This document shows, piece by piece, positions 10,120 through 20,429 of a stretch of 64,000 nt of DNA (its first letter is position 1; each line of letters starts with the position of its first letter). The DNA lies in the NCBI GenBank assembly GCA_964036045.1, contig OZ038379.1, positions 111,980,611 through 112,044,610 of the forward strand, in the 5' to 3' direction. The notes under the pieces were generated by a model. That model was not told the DNA's origin. It did not search any database and saw only the letters and a program-made list of their open reading frames with translations. The DNA comes from Eutreptiella sp. 'Long Island Sound 2002'. Taxonomy: Eukaryota > Euglenozoa > Euglenophyceae > Eutreptiales > Eutreptiaceae. The translations under genes and the position numbers were made by a program.

Positions 10120-11132
10120 GGAGAACCACACACGACTCAAGCTTGAGAAGTGTGAGTTCATGCAGGAGACCATGCAGTACTTGGGGTTTGACGTTGGCTA
10201 TGGGTGGTGGACCCCAGCGGCCTCTAAGGCCAAACCCCTGATGGACGCCAAGGTACGACACGAAGACCCCAAGAAAGGACTTCATGATGTACGCAGTTTC
10301 ATTGGGGCGTGCAACTTCTATCGCCGCCAAAAACTTCATCTACACCAGCGCCGTTCTGACGGACTTGATCAAGAAGAGTACTACTTGGCGCTGGGTCCCA
10401 CAAGAGCAACAAGCGTTTGACGAGCTCAAAGACAAGGTAGCCAACGCTAAGTGCTTGGGCGTGCCTAGGGCACAAGGGGAGATTATCCTGGTGACCGACG
10501 CCAGCAATGTGGGCGGTGGTGGAACGTTGCTCCAATGGCAAGCACTAGGGAAGGAGGAGTTCGACTCGGCCATTTCCCAATGGGGGACGGAAGGTCTCAA
10601 CCGAGATGGAACCCTCAAGCACAGCTACCCTGACGACAAGTGGGTCCTAGTACCTCTGGGCCACTTGAACTGGAAGTGGAACCAGGAATTGCTCGCGGGT
10701 ATGCTGGTGCTATCCTCACAAGCACAACTGTAGGGGAGTAACCCTGTGGTCTGGCTGTGCGACCAAGAACCGGTCCGCAGTTTCCAGAACGGTCCCCCAC
10801 CTGAGAAGGCCAAGCTACGGCGCTGGTGGACCTACCTCAGTCAACTACGGCTGACGGTACACCATGTCCAGGGGGTGAAGAACGAGTGTGCCGACTACAT
10901 CAGCCGCAACAACTTCGACGCCCTGATTGGTGCCCGGTCTGAAACGCGGGCTAAGGAGGCGTTCAGCCGTATGGACGTCCACTTGGACCTCAACATGACG
11001 ATGATACGCCCCCTGGATGGACTCCAACAATCAGAGTACCTGAAGGAGTTTGGGGATATCTACAAGCGCCTGGAGAAACGCCTTGAGCCCCTCCTGGTCA
11101 ACCAAGACCAGTGGAAGAGGGACAAGAGCTGA
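10120..11132 (+). pseudogene. A1 pol, middle: RT thumb and RNase H, with deletions and stops
   Basis: Bases 10117-10320 are out of frame after a 34-base loss. A second loss of 5 bases near 10320 (compare A2 27970-27996) restores the original frame, since 34 + 5 = 39. RNase H follows: ILVTDASNVGGGG (first catalytic Asp, nt 10488-10526) and KWNQELLAGMLVL (the Glu). A stretch of about 10 residues present in A3 (ending in STYDQ) is missing here. TAG at 10731-10733 interrupts, after which VWLCDQEPVRSF and NECADYISRNN (last Asp, about nt 10890) complete the domain. TGA at 11130-11132 precedes the integrase in the same frame. Confidence 0.8.
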
Positions 11133-12491
11133 CTCTGGCACCAGGACCGCATTGTGGTGCCTGGTGACAGAGTCCCAGCGCTGCTGAAGTGGACCCATGA
11201 GTCCAGCGGTCATGTGGGTGCTGAGCGTACCCTGAGGCTGTTCAAGCAGTGGTTCCACACTACGTGGACTGACGACCAACTGCGGAAAACCCTCCAGCCT
11301 ATCGTGGACAAGTGCCCGTGCAGGTCCTGGAAACCAGGGGATATCAGGGACAGAGGTCTCTACTCGACCCTGTCCATCCCTCACTGTGCTAACAGTGTTC
11401 TATACGTGGACTACACAGAGATGCCGAAGTTCGGGGGCTATGACTTCGCCCTCGTGGTAACCTGTGGGTGGACCAGGTTCACCAGGGTGTTCCCATGTAC
11501 CAAGCACATTACCGGGGAGGAGACTATCAAGATACTCCTGGAGGAGTGGTTTTGTGTCTATGGGGCGCCCAAGGAGATCAACTCCGATGAGGACGTACGA
11601 GTACGCTCAGATACTGGCTGGTACAAGAGGGTCCTGAGATCCCTCAATGTCCAGGTGTCTACTGGGATTCCCTACTCTCACACGAGCAACCCCCTATGTG
11701 AGCGACAGATTTGTGTCCTCAAGGAGAATGTAAGGATATGGTGCAAAACCAAACGCACCAGAGACTGGCTGAGACTACTCCCCGTCATATCCTTGATGAT
11801 GAACTCCCAAGAGAGTTCAGCTACTGGCTACTCGCCCCGTGAGCTATTCCTAGGGCGCCCGGCATGGTTCCTACATGCCCCGTATCCAGAGGACACCCAT
11901 TCTTCTGTGGGTGAATGGGTACAAGAGCAACAAGCGAAGGTCGACAAGGCCAAGGCTATGCTCCAGAGAGTGAGGGAGCGTCAGTGGAACAAGAAGAACA
12001 AGCACCGAGTACCGGCCACCTACCAAGAGGGGGACTGGGTGCTGGTGCACCACAGCCGACTACCCGCCTGGCCACGCTCTACCAGCGATGACCCATACTT
12101 CGGGCCGTACAAGATTCTATCAGTAGATGGACACCGTATCACCGTGCGGTGTTCTCCCCGTCTAGGGGGGACCCTGGTGTGCGCTGCTCAACACCTGAAG
12201 CGCTACTATGGTCCTGAAGACCTCTGTGGGGAAGGGTGGGAGCTGAACAACGAGGAAATCGCCGCTCTCGACCTACAAGGGGCTGCCAGCCCTATGGAAG
12301 TTGAAGGTGAACTCCCCGACATGAACGCCGAGGAGATGGCTAAGGAGGGCTTCTACCTGGTGAAGTCTGTCCTACGCCACCGCTATCGCCAGGGTTGGGG
12401 CTTCCTCACCCCCTGGGAAGGGTTTGGAGTCGAGGAGGCCACCTGGGAGCCCTTCTCTGCGTTTGTTCCACCTGAGGGACGCCTAAACTGA
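11133..12491 (+). CDS. A1 integrase with C-terminal chromodomain
   Basis: The zinc-binding N terminus is modified: WTHESSGHVGAER, then CPC. The catalytic core has D in VLYVDYTEM (GAC 11409), D in SDEDVRV (GAC 11592) and E in NPLCERQ (GAG 11700), which is exactly D-x35-E. A C-terminal region VPATYQEGDWVLVHHSRLP matches the GPY/F-type end. The chromodomain lies at about nt 12340-12470 with FYLVKSVLRHRY, PWEGFG and ATWEPF, so three cage-position aromatics are kept. Chromodomains on integrases read histone methylation and direct insertion to heterochromatin. The protein is 445 residues from the first in-frame start at 11154 and is the best preserved part of A1. Confidence 0.9.
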   Translation, partial: LWHQDRIVVPGDRVPALLKWTHESSGHVGAERTLRLFKQWFHTTWTDDQLRKTLQPIVDKCPCRSWKPGDIRDRGLYSTLSIPHCANSVLYVDYTEMPKFGGYDFALVVTCGWTRFTRVFPCTKHITGEETIKILLEEWFCVYGAPKEINSDEDVRVRSDTGWYKRVLRSLNVQVSTGIPYSHTSNPLCERQICVLKENVRIWCKTKRTRDWLRLLPVISLMMNSQESSATGYSPRELFLGRPAWFLHAPYPEDTHSSVGEWVQEQQAKVDKAKAMLQRVRERQWNKKNKHRVPATYQEGDWVLVHHSRLPAWPRSTSDDPYFGPYKILSVDGHRITVRCSPRLGGTLVCAAQHLKRYYGPEDLCGEGWELNNEEIAALDLQGAASPMEVEGELPDMNAEEMAKEGFYLVKSVLRHRYRQGWGFLTPWEGFGVEEATWEPFSAFVPPEGRLN

Positions 12492-14839
12492 GTTCTGGTT
12501 GACTACTTGCCCCAGAACAACCTTGGTGAGTTGCTGAGGCTCGCTGAGACACTTGCCTCCAAGACTAAAGCTAGGGACTGAACCTTACCCTTACCTGCCA
12601 AAGCGTATGCGTGAGTGTGCCAGTCCTAAGGTCCTGAGAGCAAGCCGCAGAAGTGGTGTCCTAATTATACCCAAGTCTGCACGCTTGCTAAACCTGGAGG
12701 GTTGGCTTATTGATGCCACGGGGTACGCCCCGGGTCGCCCCTCCCCTAAGCGCCCAATTTCTGTGCTGGCGCAAAAACTTTGGGGAATACCCAGCGTACT
12801 AATCCAGGTATTGTTTTCCCTACCTATCTGTCTACTACAGGGAGGGGTGGCCAAAAGCTATGAAGGCATGAAAACGCCGTTTTGCTAATTGGCCAAAACA
12901 CTGACCTAACCACTGCCACAGCCCACCAACCCTGCTAAAATTGCAGGAAACGGGTTGGACAGTGACACCCGCACTACAGGTCCTACACACCCTACAGTGG
13001 CACCATCCTGGTGGGCGAGCACTGGTGCAACTGGCTCAAGCCCCCACACAGGACTACCACTCCTACACGCACACCCTACTTGGTGTTGTTGAAGAACATG
13101 TCGGGGGTCCTAGCGACCCTCCTGTGAAGAAGGCAAGAGAACACAGCGCTGCTAAGCAACTGTGGCCTAACAGGGGACGCCACAACGCGTTTCCCCTGCT
13201 AGGGCTTGGAGGGAAGAGGTGCTCTTTTTGCGTGCACGGCGCAGATGTCGATGAAGTCGGACTCCCCGCTCTGCCACAGGCAGAGGCGGAGTTACTTGTT
13301 TGTGTGATCTGCGCCCTTGTTTAGCAGGGCATGAAAAGATTGGTATGCTGCTGCACCAATCACCCTACCTGCCCACCTGTAAAACAAACGCAAATGAAGG
13401 GGCGTTTGCGGCGGAGGAACCCAGCCACACTCCCCGTATTATACGGTTCTCAGTGTGACCTATAATACACTGTCCGCAAACACGCTGAAGAATCAGCTAC
13501 CCCTGTCAAGCAAGCAAGCGTTAAGGGACTCCTCAGGTTCTCTTAAAGAACGTACCGAGGAGCCCCTGGGTAGCCTAAACAAGGTTTACCGTGCGCACTT
13601 CGCGTGACCTACCCTCTAATGCGTGTGTGAATGAGCATGCACGACGGTGTTGGGTAAACCTGCCCATCTTAACCGCAATCTTGAACTCCACCAGGGGGTG
13701 GCCCCACCTGGGCGTACCTACCTTACCTACCGCTGGAGAGTGAAGCAAGGTGGGGAGAAAAACAGGGCGCACGCGAAGAACGTTGCTATGCACTTGTGTG
13801 TATGTCTAATCACCCTGATCTGACCTCTAATCATCTGCAATCTTTCTAATCAATCCCTCTCTCGCGTCATATCGTTGTTAGCGCTGCTACAAGACTCGTT
13901 CACGGAGACACGAGACGAGCAATGTGTATGCGGCATACGAGACGAGCATACCTGTAGTTTATACCTGATTCATTGAAGTCTTTTCGTTGATTTTCGAATT
14001 CTTGAATCTTTGATACTTCTATTAGTGTAGGTGGAATCTGTATGTTTATTTATTAATGTGTGTCTCGTCATTTTCAAGACTACGTGAGAAATACATTTAT
14101 AATGCCATTATTTCTGCATTTTCCGGCGCTTCGCTAGGAGCCGCTCCTGCGCGCCGCCTTTTTATGCGTAGCAATTTCTTGATTTCAAAAATCTAGAGAT
14201 GACTATAATTTTCAAAAAAATGTGCTTCTGATGCACAATTGGATTCTGCTCAGGTGTGTTGTCTTAGAAAAGTTCTAGGCCGTCATTTGACAGATTTTGG
14301 TGTCGTCGCTTCGCTTTTTCGTGGATTCGTCCATAATTCTCCCATTCCTGCCTCTGCAGATACCCACGCGCGGCCTCGCTGAGTAGGCCGTGTTCGGGCC
14401 GAAACGCAGCAGCCTGGAGAGACTGAGCAGAACCCAAGACCCCACCAAGGGGCAATTTTATTTTTTCACGACTCCCTTTGCCCTAAGACAGGTCACAGGT
14501 CGCCAGCAGGTTTACGAGAACCCATGCGAGTGTGTATATTGTGTCTTGCGTTGGGTTTGTGTCGCGCTGCGTATTGGAGGGAGGGATGCACAGGCACATG
14601 TTTTGACATGCTCCCAAACTAACCCAACCAAGCCACGGGAGCCCCGGCAGCGCCATGATCGCTGAGTCTTCTGTAGGAAATGTTACAAACAGAGCAGCAA
14701 AAGAGCGCCAGCCATGGTGAGCGCCCATTTTTCTGTGTGAGGGAAACTATAGGTATTTTAAAGTAGATGTGGAAACCAAGGAAAGGCCAAGAAAAAATCC
14801 CTTTTTCCTAAAATGCGACAGTGGTGGCCACCACAGCAC
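12492..14839 (+). other. A1 3' region, 2.35 kb without an identified gene
   Basis: Between the chromodomain stop and the polypurine tract. Two modest frames exist (12553-12888 from TTG, 12941-13324 from an ATG-less or alternative start). The second ends in a Cys-containing stretch (CSFC...CVIC). Neither resembles a known family, and A2 is truncated before this point, so conservation cannot be tested here. From about 13800 the sequence becomes AT-rich. It is long for a gypsy 3' UTR, so an additional gene such as an env-like or unknown ORF in an intact relative is possible but not supported. Confidence 0.5.
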
Positions 14840-14847
14840 AAGGGGGG
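14840..14847 (+). promoter_or_regulatory. A1 polypurine tract
   Basis: AAGGGGGG lies directly against the AGTAAG start of the 3' LTR, the expected position for the plus-strand primer. Confidence 0.85.
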
Positions 14848-15632
14848 AGTAAGAAAAAGTGCTTTTTCAATGCTTTGAGGCATACTCTAGTTGTATTAGG
14901 GATGCACTGAGCATCCAGGCATTTCTATCTTAGTATTAGCCCCACGAAAAGTGCTGATAACACATTTTGACCTATGGAACCAAACACCCAATCAGAATAT
15001 GGAGTGGACTCCTTAATCCCCTTTCAATGTGAGGCAAATCATCTTTTCTGAGTTGACTGAGAACTGACATATCCAAGGCAGAGCCTATGAATTTATCTAT
15101 GTTTTTCCATGAATACTTAGCTGTCCTAGTGGTATGCACCCTAGGGGGCTGGGCACCTCTTTTTGAGAGGTCCTGGGTTCAATTCCTGGTCAGCCTAGCT
15201 AAGTAGGAAGATCCCATGTGACATGGCAGTGACCTCATCGCCACATGCCCTGCCACCTCAGCACATATGGGACCCAAAATAAAGAGTGCACATCTCCTGA
15301 GATGGCAGGATGAAGATTGAGTGACCATAGGGCAGTTTTTCAACTCTTTTCCATAACATTTCAGCCATCTTTGTGAATATGCATTCCGATTTGACCTGAG
15401 TTGCAGTTTCTGTGAATATCCTTTCATCTTTCACTGTTTACACTGCAGCCCTTCATGCTTTGATCCTGATTCTCTTCTCCTTGCACACCTCCGGCTTGGG
15501 CTATCCTGGATTTACTGTATTTCAGCAAACAAAAGCTTTTCATCTCCAAAAACACGCAGCAGGAAACCCTACACCAGCAGCAAGCAGCAGGAGAGACAAA
15601 AACACAGTGTTGAAACCACTATAAACTTTTCT
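14848..15632 (+). repeat. A1 3' LTR (785 bp)
   Basis: Starts AGTAAGAAAAAGTG, ends AAACTTTTCT, then CACGT of the interrupted LINE. It includes about 20 bp (TATCTTAGTATTAGCC...) lacking in the 5' LTR. That block is also present in the A2 LTR, so the 5' copy suffered the deletion. It contains the same tRNA-like module at 15120-15194. Confidence 0.95.
15120..15194 (+). other. tRNA-like module inside the A1 3' LTR
   Basis: Same 75-base module as in the 5' LTR, with the B-box GGTTCAATTCC at 15176-15186 and the ACCTCT/AGAGGT hairpin unchanged. See the 5' LTR entry for the structural argument. Confidence 0.5.
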
Positions 15633-15637
15633 CACGT
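15633..15637. repeat. Target site duplication, right copy (CACGT)
   Basis: Matches 4402-4406 exactly. Joining 4406 to 15638 gives the codon series for V-D-T-H-T then S-Y-T-M-D, so the LINE ORF runs through the insertion point. Confidence 0.95.
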
Positions 15638-17518
15638 CCTACACTATGGACATGCCATGCCACGCTGTCATGAATTACTCCCGCCCCTCTCACTTCCAGC
15701 TAGTCCCTGAATTTTTGCGCCCTCAGGAGACCATGCCCGAACCCCCAGCACCACCGAACAACACACACGCACTGAAAAACAGCCAACACGGCCGTCTCTT
15801 TGCTCTGCAGGCACAACACTACCTAGAGAAGAACTCTCTCGATGAGTGGGGATGCCACGATGCCGCAGAGGCACTAACCAGGCCGCTGACCCCCGGCCTA
15901 CAGCGGGTTTGGCTGTATTCCGATGGCTCCTCCGGTGAGTCTGGCCATGCGGCCACTGTCACGGCCTTTCTACCCGACGTTACCACCAGAGTCCTGTGCC
16001 TATCCTCACCGCATCTCTCTTCTCTGGGTTCGGAGTTCTGGGGGGCGGTAGCAGCCATTCGCTGGATCCACAGGGAACTTTCCGAGTACGAAGTATGTTT
16101 GTTGATTGACAACGAACAGGTGGTGTCCACCCTCCAGAAATGCCAAGTCTATAAGCCCAGCCCGTTCCAAGACGACACATGGACCGTCCCCGCGCACAGC
16201 GCCATACTTCTCATCACCAATCCGCTCCACATCATGTTGATTAAAGGTCACGCCCATTTTATTGGCAACGAAATCTGCGACCGTTTCTCGAAATGGGCAG
16301 CTCACAGCCTTATTTTTACCCCAGACCTCCCCCCCCCCCCCCCCACTGGGTTCAGTGGCGGTACACCACCTGTCTGTCCTCCACAAATTTAAGCTGCAGC
16401 AATTCCGCCACCTTTTGCCGCAGCATTCCCATAACAACATAGCAGTCGGCCCCAGCTTCAGCCTGTACCATAAAGCTTCCTGGTTTTCGTCCCTGTTTTT
16501 CAAACTGGCGTCCGGGTGCTACAATGTGCACGGGTACCAGTGGAGCAATATGCTTCACGACTACCACTGTTTCAGGTGCGGACAGCACCATCCTTTCGAC
16601 CCTCTATCCTGCCTGGCCTTCTGCAAAGCGTTGGACCAGCACGTCCAGGCATAAGTCTCTTCCTGGGGACCCCTATTCAGCCCCACTGTCCTGCACTGGT
16701 GGCTCTCTGGACCCTCAAAGTCTGACCGCAGGAACTTCATGAGAACTCTGGTACCTAAGTCCCTATGGTCATGCCTCTCCCAGCCAATACCGGGCTCCGC
16801 TCGCGCCGAGCACAGGGACATGCTTAGCCTAGCCCTGGAGGAACGCGTAAAGCACCTGGACAAGGCTGTCCACCAAGCCCATGACTGGCTGTGTTCGAAT
16901 CCCTTCCTGCCGGACCCAATACTTTGGGCGCACCCCTCCGACCCTCTCAACCCCTTCTCTGTTTCGCACGATGCGTTCAGTACCTCCGTCCACATGCCCC
17001 CTCCGACCCGCCCCGTATACCAGCACCCCCCACCTCTCCTCAAACACGCCTTAAAAAACCCGTCCAAGCCAGCGTCAGCCAAAGCACAACGAGCCACTCG
17101 CCGCGCACCAAAAAGCTCCAAACGCCCGTCCAGCCGCACATCCGCACCACGCCCCCCCCCCCCCCCGGCCATTCCCCGCCCTTTTCAGCACTCACGCCAA
17201 CAGCCACCACAAAAACACCATCGATCACCACAAACCCATCAGACCACAATCGTTTGGGCGCCTCCAAAGCGCGCCAAGACCGCGGTATCCCTCCCACCCA
17301 CACGCTCCAATGCACGCTACCGTCAAACACGCCTACCTCTCCCCTCTAGGCCCACCGCTACTAGGTGCCCAGGTCTGTCTGCCCCTGCCCCCCCCCACAC
17401 CAACGCCTCCCGGGATATCCGAAATTTTTTCCGCCCATCCAACGACCTTCTGTCTCCTCCTCTCGACCCCTTCAGCCCTCTGCCCCTTCCTGATTCCCCC
17501 CCCTCCCCCACAGGGTAA
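15638..17518 (+). pseudogene. LINE A ORF2, second half: RNase H, zinc knuckle, Pro/Lys-rich tail
   Basis: Continues ORF2 after the A1 insertion. RNase H: YSDGSS (first Asp, about nt 15916), LGSEFWGAVAAIRW (Glu), LLIDNEQVV (Asp, about nt 16105) and KGHAHFIGNEICDRF (last Asp, about nt 16280). A length change in the poly-C run at about 16330-16345 shifts the frame; coding resumes in the frame of VAVHHLSVLHKF. A C-x2-C-x3-H-x6-C knuckle (CFRCGQHH...SC, about nt 16567-16610) follows, as in L1-type C termini. TAA at 16652-16654 interrupts, then the same frame is open to 17518 as a Pro/Ser/Lys-rich tail containing DIRNFF (about nt 17411), a possible PCNA-interacting motif. The RNase H would remove template RNA. 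Confidence 0.85.
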
Positions 17519-17718
17519 ATCAGCGTTCATCTAACCTGACCATCAGGGCAACCGTGTACATATCTTAATATGTTGTTGTAAATACTTTCATTCGGGGACG
17601 TCAGCCACAGAACAAGTTGATGCGGTCAAGAACATTCAAAAGAAGCCAATAACAAGACGCCTTTGCGGGGGGGGGGGGGGACGAGCAAATAGACATCAAA
17701 ATTCAGTTTACGGGGGTT
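17519..17718 (+). other. Likely LINE A 3' UTR and junction, G14 run
   Basis: No gene. GTGTACATATCTTAATATG (about 17554-17572) resembles a segment at about 48187-48225. A run of 14 G at 17667-17680 may mark the old 3' end or a slipped tract. Confidence 0.4.
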
Positions 17719-18950
17719 GTGGTTGGTAGTATTTCACTTCCTCCTGTTGCCCAATATTGCGTGTTGCCATACCGTGTCCTGAATTTACTTTGGGATATGG
17801 TTTTGGGACACCCATGGGGTTATGAACATTGTCCGAGCCATTTTTCTCGTTCCAATTGTTTATACTCTCACCATCCAGTGCACACCTGTTTGTGGATTGG
17901 GGACTTCCGTGAAGCTCCAGGAACCGGCAAACCATTTTTGGTCAAACCCATTCATGGTAAAGTGTCACGTCAGTCCGTGTGGGGCACAATCATTGGAGCG
18001 GTCACCCCTATGCACCCGGCCCCGGCAATTGTGGTTACACCCCCTGGTGGCAAACCGCCTAACAGTGTTGAGGTCGGGAAACACATATCCTTCGCCTTGC
18101 CTGTTTACTCTGTGGCCCCCGTGCAGGATCGGGCTTGCGAGTTGGACCTCGTTGAAGTTGCTCCCGAGACCCCTGCCCGTAATGTTCTACCTGAACGGCA
18201 TGATGGGTCCATGTGGAAGCAGTCTGACTATGGCCTCACCCCGTATTGGGCCGCGGGTGTTAAAAATTAATTTGGCAAAACCCCGATGTGGACGCTTTCA
18301 CTGTGGTCCCAGGTATGGCTCAGGCTACCCGTTGGGTTTTGCCAGAGGATGATTTCTTTCCACCCCCCCCGGACCCATCTGGGCCCTCCTTATCATTGGT
18401 TTTTTGATTGTGTCCGGAGAATTCGCAAGAGAAACTACAAGCCATCGTTGCAGCGCCAAAATGGACACATAGGGAGTCGTGGAAGCCCTTTATGGAAATT
18501 ACTTTGCAGGGGTACCATCTTCCTTGGCCGGACACTAAGGCCCGTCTCTATCAGGATGACTACCTCACGCCTCTTCCTCAAGGGGGGTGGTCCACGGTGG
18601 CGCTTTACGTGGACGGTGGTGTTGTGGAGGAAAATTTGACGGCGACTAAACGTCATGTGGCATCCGTCTTGGCACCGGCAGTCCGGGATGATGAGGCGGG
18701 CATGACTTCCGAGAAGGAGTCGGAGTATGAGAGGGTGCCGGATCATTTGGTTTCGGTGCGCATCCTCACATACCGAGTGACTCACAAAAAACTGCTCGCT
18801 CCCGTTACTCTTGACCCCACCACCGAAGATTTGGAATTGAAAAAGAGTTGTTGGGCGGGAGAGCCACTACCGTGAAGCACTACGGAAAAACCAAATGGCA
18901 CCAAACAATTTTTGGCGGCTTCTCGAGTTGGTGGCGCTGTCACCCTTGAA
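17719..18950 (+). pseudogene. C1: fragment of gypsy family C, methyltransferase-like and pre-RT region
   Basis: From about 17946 to 18945 this matches 49009-50060 of C2 base by base with substitutions and indels (shared landmarks: ATTCATGGTAAAGTGTCACG; GTACCATCTTCC; GACGGTGGTGTTG). It encodes pieces of the same protein: APVQDRACELD, VDAF...PGMAQATRWV, a PPYHW box (about nt 18385-18400), then YVDGGV and LTATKRH. Frames switch several times and the RT that follows in C2 is absent. Bases 17719-17945 have no counterpart in C2, because C2 is cut there by another LTR. The fragment is a truncated, decayed pol portion. Confidence 0.7.
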
Positions 18951-19560
18951 GTCAGCAGGCACGACATCAATTGGCAAATGAGCTCATGTTGCAAGGGTGT
19001 ACAAAGACGTGTGCACCAAATGAGAATATGTACAATCTCAGTGCAAAACATACTTGGAGGAGCAGCAAAGTGCTAAGACATCGTAAATCTTGTCTGACGA
19101 TCATAAAGTCAGATTTGCGAGTGACTTGTTAGGGAGTTACTAATTGGTTAGGGAATGGGTAGGTCTACCGGCAAGGAGAAATCACCCATCGATTGAAATA
19201 AAATCAGAATCCCCATTTGAAGTCCCGAATACCTCCATTATTGGAAGAGAAAGGTCGTGGAGGTAAATGATGGATTTGGATCATCCCAAATCAGGTTTAC
19301 CTCATTTATCTCACACCCCCGTAGACCCTGCATGAAGAGTGTAAATCAGACCACCCTTTGGTAGCCATCTAAAGGGCTAAAAGTGGCGTACAAAATAAAA
19401 CTGATTTTGGAGGGAAGGAACTAAGAAGCAAACCAAAGTCACAAGCAACAAAGTATTCCGGAGACCTTCCCTTAGGCCCAAAGGGTCTCAAGGAAAGGTT
19501 TGTTCAAGAACCAGGACGATGCACTAAGTGTCCCTTATTCCCTAGGAATCTTTTACTATA
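18951..19560. other. 610-bp stretch without a gene
   Basis: Nothing recognisable. The sequence is AT-richer than its flanks and has no open frame of note. It ends exactly where the A2 LTR starts (AGTAAG at 19561). Confidence 0.6.
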
Positions 19561-20336
19561 AGTAAGAAAAAGTGCTTTTCCAATGCTTTAGGGTATACGT
19601 TAGTTGTACTAGAGGTCCTCTAAGCACTGATGTTCTTTTATCTTAGTATTGGCCTAACCAAAATGGGTGATAACCTATGGAACCTATGGAACCAAACACT
19701 AAATTTTTATGTGGTGCGGACCCCTTAATCCCCAAGCTATATGCACTAAAACATTATTTCCTGGGTGACTGAGGCACTGATATACTGAAGGCAGAGCCTA
19801 TGAACTTATCTATGTTTTCTCATGAATTCTTAGCTATCTTAGTGGTATGCACCCTAGGGGGCTGGGGCACCTCCGCTTGAGAGGTCCTGGGTCCAATACC
19901 AGTAGGAACATCCCATGTGACATGGCAGTGACCTCAGCGCCACAAGCCATGCCACGTCAGCACCTACGGGACCCAAAAACAAGGAGTGCACATCTCAAGA
20001 TGGCACTATGGAAGAGAGTGAGCCCTTGGGGCAGTTTTTCTATCAGTTCTTCTCAAACATGTAAAATATTTCATCCTGAGTTGCAATGTATGTTAATTGC
20101 TGTAGTCTATTGTTGATAGTTGTCTTTATATAACTCTTTGTGACTGCAGCTCTTCATGCTTTGATCCTGTTTATCTTCCACTTGCTTATCTCTGGGTTGG
20201 GTTATCCTGGATTGGTTGTATTTCAACAATAAAACACTTTCCTCATCAAAAACAAGCAGCAGGAACCCCACACCAGCAGCAAGCAGCAGAAGAGGCAGAA
20301 CAAAAACACAGTGCTGAAAACACTATAAAACCTTCT
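19561..20336 (+). repeat. A2 5' LTR (776 bp)
   Basis: AGTAAGAAAAAGTGC...ACCTTCT, clearly homologous to the A1 LTRs but well diverged. It retains the tRNA-like segment (from 19833), where the B-box has decayed to GGTCCAATACC. A primer-site remnant TGTTAGCAAGGGGC follows at the LTR end. Confidence 0.9.
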
Positions 20337-20429
20337 GTTAGCAAGGGGCAGACAGTCTCTGCGTACCGGCAGCAACCCCATGCCCTACATCCATTGCGCC
20401 GAGAACTTTCATAAGCAAGAAGGGGGATT

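Larger units (their letters stand above)
4407..15632 (+). mobile_element. A1: Ty3/gypsy chromovirus with methyltransferase-like segment, 11,226 bp
   Basis: Both LTRs, the primer site, the polypurine tract and the 5-bp duplication are present, so the element boundaries are exact. Internal order: gag with CCHC knuckle, retropepsin, methyltransferase-like segment, a long linker with a Cys cluster, RT, RNase H, integrase, chromodomain, then 2.3 kb without clear genes. By eye the two LTRs differ at about 25 positions plus one block of about 20 bp, so the insertion is not recent. Gag and pol contain stops and frameshifts. The gag-pol order PR-RT-RH-IN plus C-terminal chromodomain places it with Ty3/gypsy chromoviruses (Metaviridae). 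Confidence 0.95.
1..17690 (+). mobile_element. LINE A, non-LTR retrotransposon with AlkB ORF1, split by a gypsy insertion
   Basis: A non-LTR element whose 5' end lies before the window. Order: AlkB-like ORF1 with Cys-rich tail (1-1317), ORF2 with endonuclease and RT (1396-4406), then after an inserted LTR element the rest of ORF2 with RNase H, zinc knuckle and tail (15638-17518). The halves belong together because removing the insertion plus one 5-bp duplicate leaves an uninterrupted reading frame. The sense strand is C-rich with many poly-C tracts. The 3' boundary is uncertain: no poly-A tail is visible, and the sequence changes character somewhere between 17520 and the G14 run at 17667-17680. 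Several frameshifts and stops show the copy is dead. Confidence 0.85.

Noticed and set aside
12553-12888. 111-codon ORF after the A1 chromodomain as an env gene
   Set aside because: Starts at TTG, lacks a signal peptide or convincing membrane segment, and has no comparison copy.
17667-17680. G14 run as a LINE tail or quadruplex element
   Set aside because: A single homopolymer run gives no support beyond chance or slippage; noted only as a junction marker.
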